Origin: Actinomycetes bacterium
Lineage (GTDB): Bacteria > Actinomycetota > Coriobacteriia > Anaerosomatales > Anaerosomataceae
Direction of reading: 5' to 3'
Length of the DNA stretch: 64,000 nucleotides
Assembly (NCBI GenBank): GCA_021372825.1
Contig: JAJFTR010000071.1
Coordinates: 1-64,000 of the forward strand
The notes under the pieces are model-generated. The model saw only the letters and a list, made by a program, of their open reading frames with translations, made no database searches and had not been told where the DNA came from. Shown here piece by piece: positions 61,915 to 64,000 of this stretch (position 1 is the stretch's first letter; each line of letters begins with the position of its first letter). The position numbers and the translations under genes are program-made.

Positions 61915-62913
61915 GTGTCCGATCGTCACCGTGTGCTCACCCTCGTCTTTGCGCTTGTCCTTGGCGTGAGCGCGCTTGCAGGCTGCTCACCTACGGAACC
62001 TGCGTCGAAGCCGGCGACGAACCCGGTCGAAGCCGCCGAGCCCGAACCCATCAAGATCGGCACTCTGCCCACGGAAGACGCGCTCCCCTTGTGGGTGGCC
62101 GAGGAGGAAGGCCTCTTCACGAAGGCGGGCCTCAACGTGGAGATCATCACCCTCCAAGCCGCCCAGGAGCGCGATGCCGCGTTCGCCTCGGGCGCCATCG
62201 ACGCATTCATGGGCGACGTCATCGCGGCAGCGGCTCTCGAAGCCGGAGGTTCGCCTGTCTCACTCGCGACCGTCATGCTGGGCGCGACGCCTGCGGAGGG
62301 CCGCTTCGGCATCGTTGCGAAGCCGGGATCGAAGGCCCGGACACTCAATGACCTGGCGGGCGTTCCGGTAGGCACGTCCTCGGCGTCTATACAGGAGTAC
62401 GTGTTCGATGCGCTCATGGCCGATGCGGGAGTATCTGCGGATCAGGTCAAGAAAGAGGTCGTGGCGAAGGTCCCCGCGCGTTACGAGTTGCTGATGAGCG
62501 GGAAACTCGAGGCCGCATCGCTGCCGGAGCCGCTGCTCAGTCTCGCCGAGAAGCAAGGCGCCGTGCTCATCGCCGATGACACGACCGGCGATAACCTCAC
62601 CCAGACGGTGCTGGGCGTCTCGGACGGGTATCTCGCGATGCCCGGAGGCATGAAGACGGTGAGCGAACTTCTCAGAGTCTGGGACGAAGCTGTCACGACC
62701 ATCAACAAGGACCCAGACTCTTGGCGGTCGCTTCTGGTAGACAAGGCTCGTCTGCCCGAGCCTCTCAAGGACACGTACGCGGTCAACATGTATCCCATGG
62801 CGTCCATGCCGACGCAAGCCATGGTCGATCCTGTGCTCGCATGGATGAAAGACAAGGGTCTCCTGAAGACCAGCGTCACATACGCCGACCTGGTGCAGGA
62901 ACTGCCCGAGTAA
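61915..62913 (+). CDS. ABC transporter substrate-binding lipoprotein (NMT1/THI5-like)
   Basis: 332 residues. The lipobox VSALAGCS is preceded by a short signal. The mature chain is a two-lobe NMT1/SsuA-like fold: IKIGTLPTEDALPLWVAEEEGLF, then AFASGAIDAFMGD, then GRFGIVAKPGS and VGTSSASIQEYVFDAL. Relatives bind pyrimidine precursors of thiamine, sulfonates, nitrate or taurine; none can be chosen. AAGGAGG lies before the GTG. Head of the operon with the ATPase and permease. Confidence 0.9.
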   Translation: MSDRHRVLTLVFALVLGVSALAGCSPTEPASKPATNPVEAAEPEPIKIGTLPTEDALPLWVAEEEGLFTKAGLNVEIITLQAAQERDAAFASGAIDAFMGDVIAAAALEAGGSPVSLATVMLGATPAEGRFGIVAKPGSKARTLNDLAGVPVGTSSASIQEYVFDALMADAGVSADQVKKEVVAKVPARYELLMSGKLEAASLPEPLLSLAEKQGAVLIADDTTGDNLTQTVLGVSDGYLAMPGGMKTVSELLRVWDEAVTTINKDPDSWRSLLVDKARLPEPLKDTYAVNMYPMASMPTQAMVDPVLAWMKDKGLLKTSVTYADLVQELPE

Positions 62914-62922
62914 GGCGCGCTC

Positions 62923-63714
62923 GTGCCCGCCATCGACATTAACGCTCTTGCGGTGACCTACACAGGTGTCGATCGTGACACCCGCGCGCTTGAAAGCATC
63001 GATCTGCACGTCGGTGATGGTGAACCGATCGCCGTGATCGGCCCATCAGGATGTGGGAAGTCGACTCTCCTGCTTGCGCTGGCGGGCCTACTGCCGGCGA
63101 GCCAGGGGCGTGTGAACATCGGCGGCGAGCCTATTGCGGGTCCTCGGCGGCGGACGGCGCTCATCTTGCAGGACTTCGGCCTGCTGCCTTGGAAGACGGT
63201 TGCGCACAATGCCGCACTGGGGCTCGAACTGCGGGCTGTGGCGGCTGCCGAGCGCAGGCGCATCGTCGCCGAAGCGCTCGACCGTCTCGGCCTCGCGGAG
63301 TTTGCCGACGCCTATCCCGGCGAGCTTTCGGGGGGTATGCGGCAACGGCTCGCGCTTGCGCGCGCGCTCGCGCTGGACGCGGACCTTCTGCTGATGGACG
63401 AGCCCCTGTCGGCGCTCGATGCGCTCACGCGCGAGGACCTGCAGGACCTGCTGCTGGAGATCTGGCGCCAGCGTGGACACACTGCCGTCCTCGTGACGCA
63501 TTCCATCGAGGAAGCCGTCTACCTCGGGCGCCGGGTCGTCGTGCTCACTCCGCGTCCGGGGCGTGTCGCCGCCATCGTCGACAATCCTGGTATGGGCGAC
63601 GAAGGATTCCGCTCCTCGCCGGAGTTCCTGAAGAGGTGCGTCAAGCTCCGCCGCTTGCTCGAGGCCGAAGGCGCGCTCGCCACCGCAGCGACCGGTTCCG
63701 AGGGCGACGCATGA
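62923..63714 (+). CDS. ABC transporter ATP-binding protein (SsuB/TauB type)
   Basis: 263 residues. Walker A GPSGCGKST, Q-loop ILQDFGLLPW, signature LSGGMRQRLALARAL, Walker B LLMDEPLSALD and switch His TH in VLVTHSIEEAVYLG are all present. The family energises uptake of sulfonates, nitrate, taurine or thiamine precursors. GTG at 62923 follows the binding-protein stop by nine bases. Its stop overlaps the permease start (ATGA). Confidence 0.92.
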   Translation: MPAIDINALAVTYTGVDRDTRALESIDLHVGDGEPIAVIGPSGCGKSTLLLALAGLLPASQGRVNIGGEPIAGPRRRTALILQDFGLLPWKTVAHNAALGLELRAVAAAERRRIVAEALDRLGLAEFADAYPGELSGGMRQRLALARALALDADLLLMDEPLSALDALTREDLQDLLLEIWRQRGHTAVLVTHSIEEAVYLGRRVVVLTPRPGRVAAIVDNPGMGDEGFRSSPEFLKRCVKLRRLLEAEGALATAATGSEGDA

Positions 63715-64000
63715 GAGGGTGGGGACGGAAGGTGGGGGGCTACGCCGCCGCGACGGCCATGCTGCTGGCGGTGTGGGAGCTTGGCTCGCTCGTCGTAGGA
63801 TCGCCCGCCCTGCCCGGTCCTGTGCCCGCGATCCGGGATTTCGTCACGGCCTTCGTGAGTGACATGTTGCCACACTTGGGAGTGAGCGCCTGGCGCGTGG
63901 TCGCCTCCATGGTGCTCGGGGCGGCGCTCGCCGCGCCTCTCGGCCTTGCGGTAGGCCGCGCGCCCAGGGTCGACGCGGTGGCCGGGCCGCTGCTGTTCTT
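63711..64000 (+). CDS. ABC transporter permease (SsuC/TauC type), cut by window end
   Basis: The first 96 residues only. MRGWGRKVGGYA precedes a membrane helix (TAMLLAVWELGSLVVG-like), then PSPxxI-like LPGPVPAIRDFVTAF and the start of the binding-protein-dependent permease domain (RVVASMVLGAALAAPLGLAVGR), all usual for this group. Start overlaps the ATPase stop. The remainder lies beyond 64000. Confidence 0.88.
   Translation, partial: MRGWGRKVGGYAAATAMLLAVWELGSLVVGSPALPGPVPAIRDFVTAFVSDMLPHLGVSAWRVVASMVLGAALAAPLGLAVGRAPRVDAVAGPLLF

Noticed and set aside
1-64000. CRISPR arrays, insertion sequences, rRNA genes, replication origin
   Set aside because: No regularly spaced direct repeats, no transposase frames with terminal repeats, no rRNA sequence, and no dnaA-box cluster were seen.

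Overview
The window is high-GC, densely packed bacterial chromosome, about 60 genes on both strands. It most resembles an anaerobic actinobacterium of the Coriobacteriia or a related deep lineage. The signs are cell-wall-binding-repeat-2 (CWB2) exported proteins, a split-Soret-type cytochrome, a T-box leader, an Nramp-related transporter of the type described from Eggerthella, and many GTG/TTG starts with strong GGAGG ribosome sites. The assignment is inference from gene content, not from a marker gene.

Layout. 1-614: the end of an integrated element (integrase stub plus a duplicated 3' part of tRNA-Ile with its terminator). 659-12948: an eRF1-like baeRF protein, a subtilase with CWB2 repeats, and a giant cyclic beta-1,2-glucan synthase-like protein. 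13510-17780: glnK-amtB, divergent from a membrane histidine kinase. 17812-24384: tRNA-Ala, a KimA-type K+ transporter, an ABC-2 exporter behind a palindromic operator, and an EamA transporter. 24377-31006: acylphosphatase, a PAS/GAF kinase without its phosphoacceptor His, hemolysin III, tandem UspA, a flavin reductase, small unknown genes, a candidate structured RNA and a broken HD-GYP gene. 31130-36119: a CorC/CNNM-PspC-LiaF-PspC-amidohydrolase-methyltransferase run. 36116-43336: Maf, a HEAT-repeat protein and an HD-GYP protein sharing one N-terminal module, and a UPF0182 protein. 43450-48335: a decayed tandem-95 repeat, an S-layer-type CWB2 protein with a split-Soret cytochrome, an RlpA-like protein, holin-like membrane proteins and a stand-alone cyanophycin-synthetase N-terminal-like domain. 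48366-54526: a T-box-controlled aminotransferase-ddl operon followed by YtxH, PRC-barrel, GNAT, YbaK and NodB-type deacetylase genes. 54530-59729: 5-formyl-THF cyclo-ligase, then the M-box magnesium riboswitch operon, then a HAD phosphatase. 59820-64000: secreted protein, lipoprotein, zinc-ribbon GNAT, and an NMT1-type ABC uptake system cut by the window end.

The most interesting system is at 55191-58798 on the minus strand. A consensus-like promoter leads into an M-box (ykoK) Mg2+ riboswitch and an intrinsic terminator. These precede a protein that joins PRC-barrel, MgtE_N and two CBS domains to a membrane domain lacking the MgtE pore motif. Its stop codon is immediately followed by an Nramp-family transporter in which the DPGN motif reads DSGG and the TM6 motif MPH reads APW. 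The riboswitch and the residue changes together point to Mg2+ as the substrate, and suggest that the MgtE-like protein senses Mg2+ for the Nramp-like channel or carrier rather than transporting by itself. Other notable items are the T-box on a D-Ala-D-Ala ligase operon, the His-less kinase, and the shared module of the HEAT and HD-GYP proteins.
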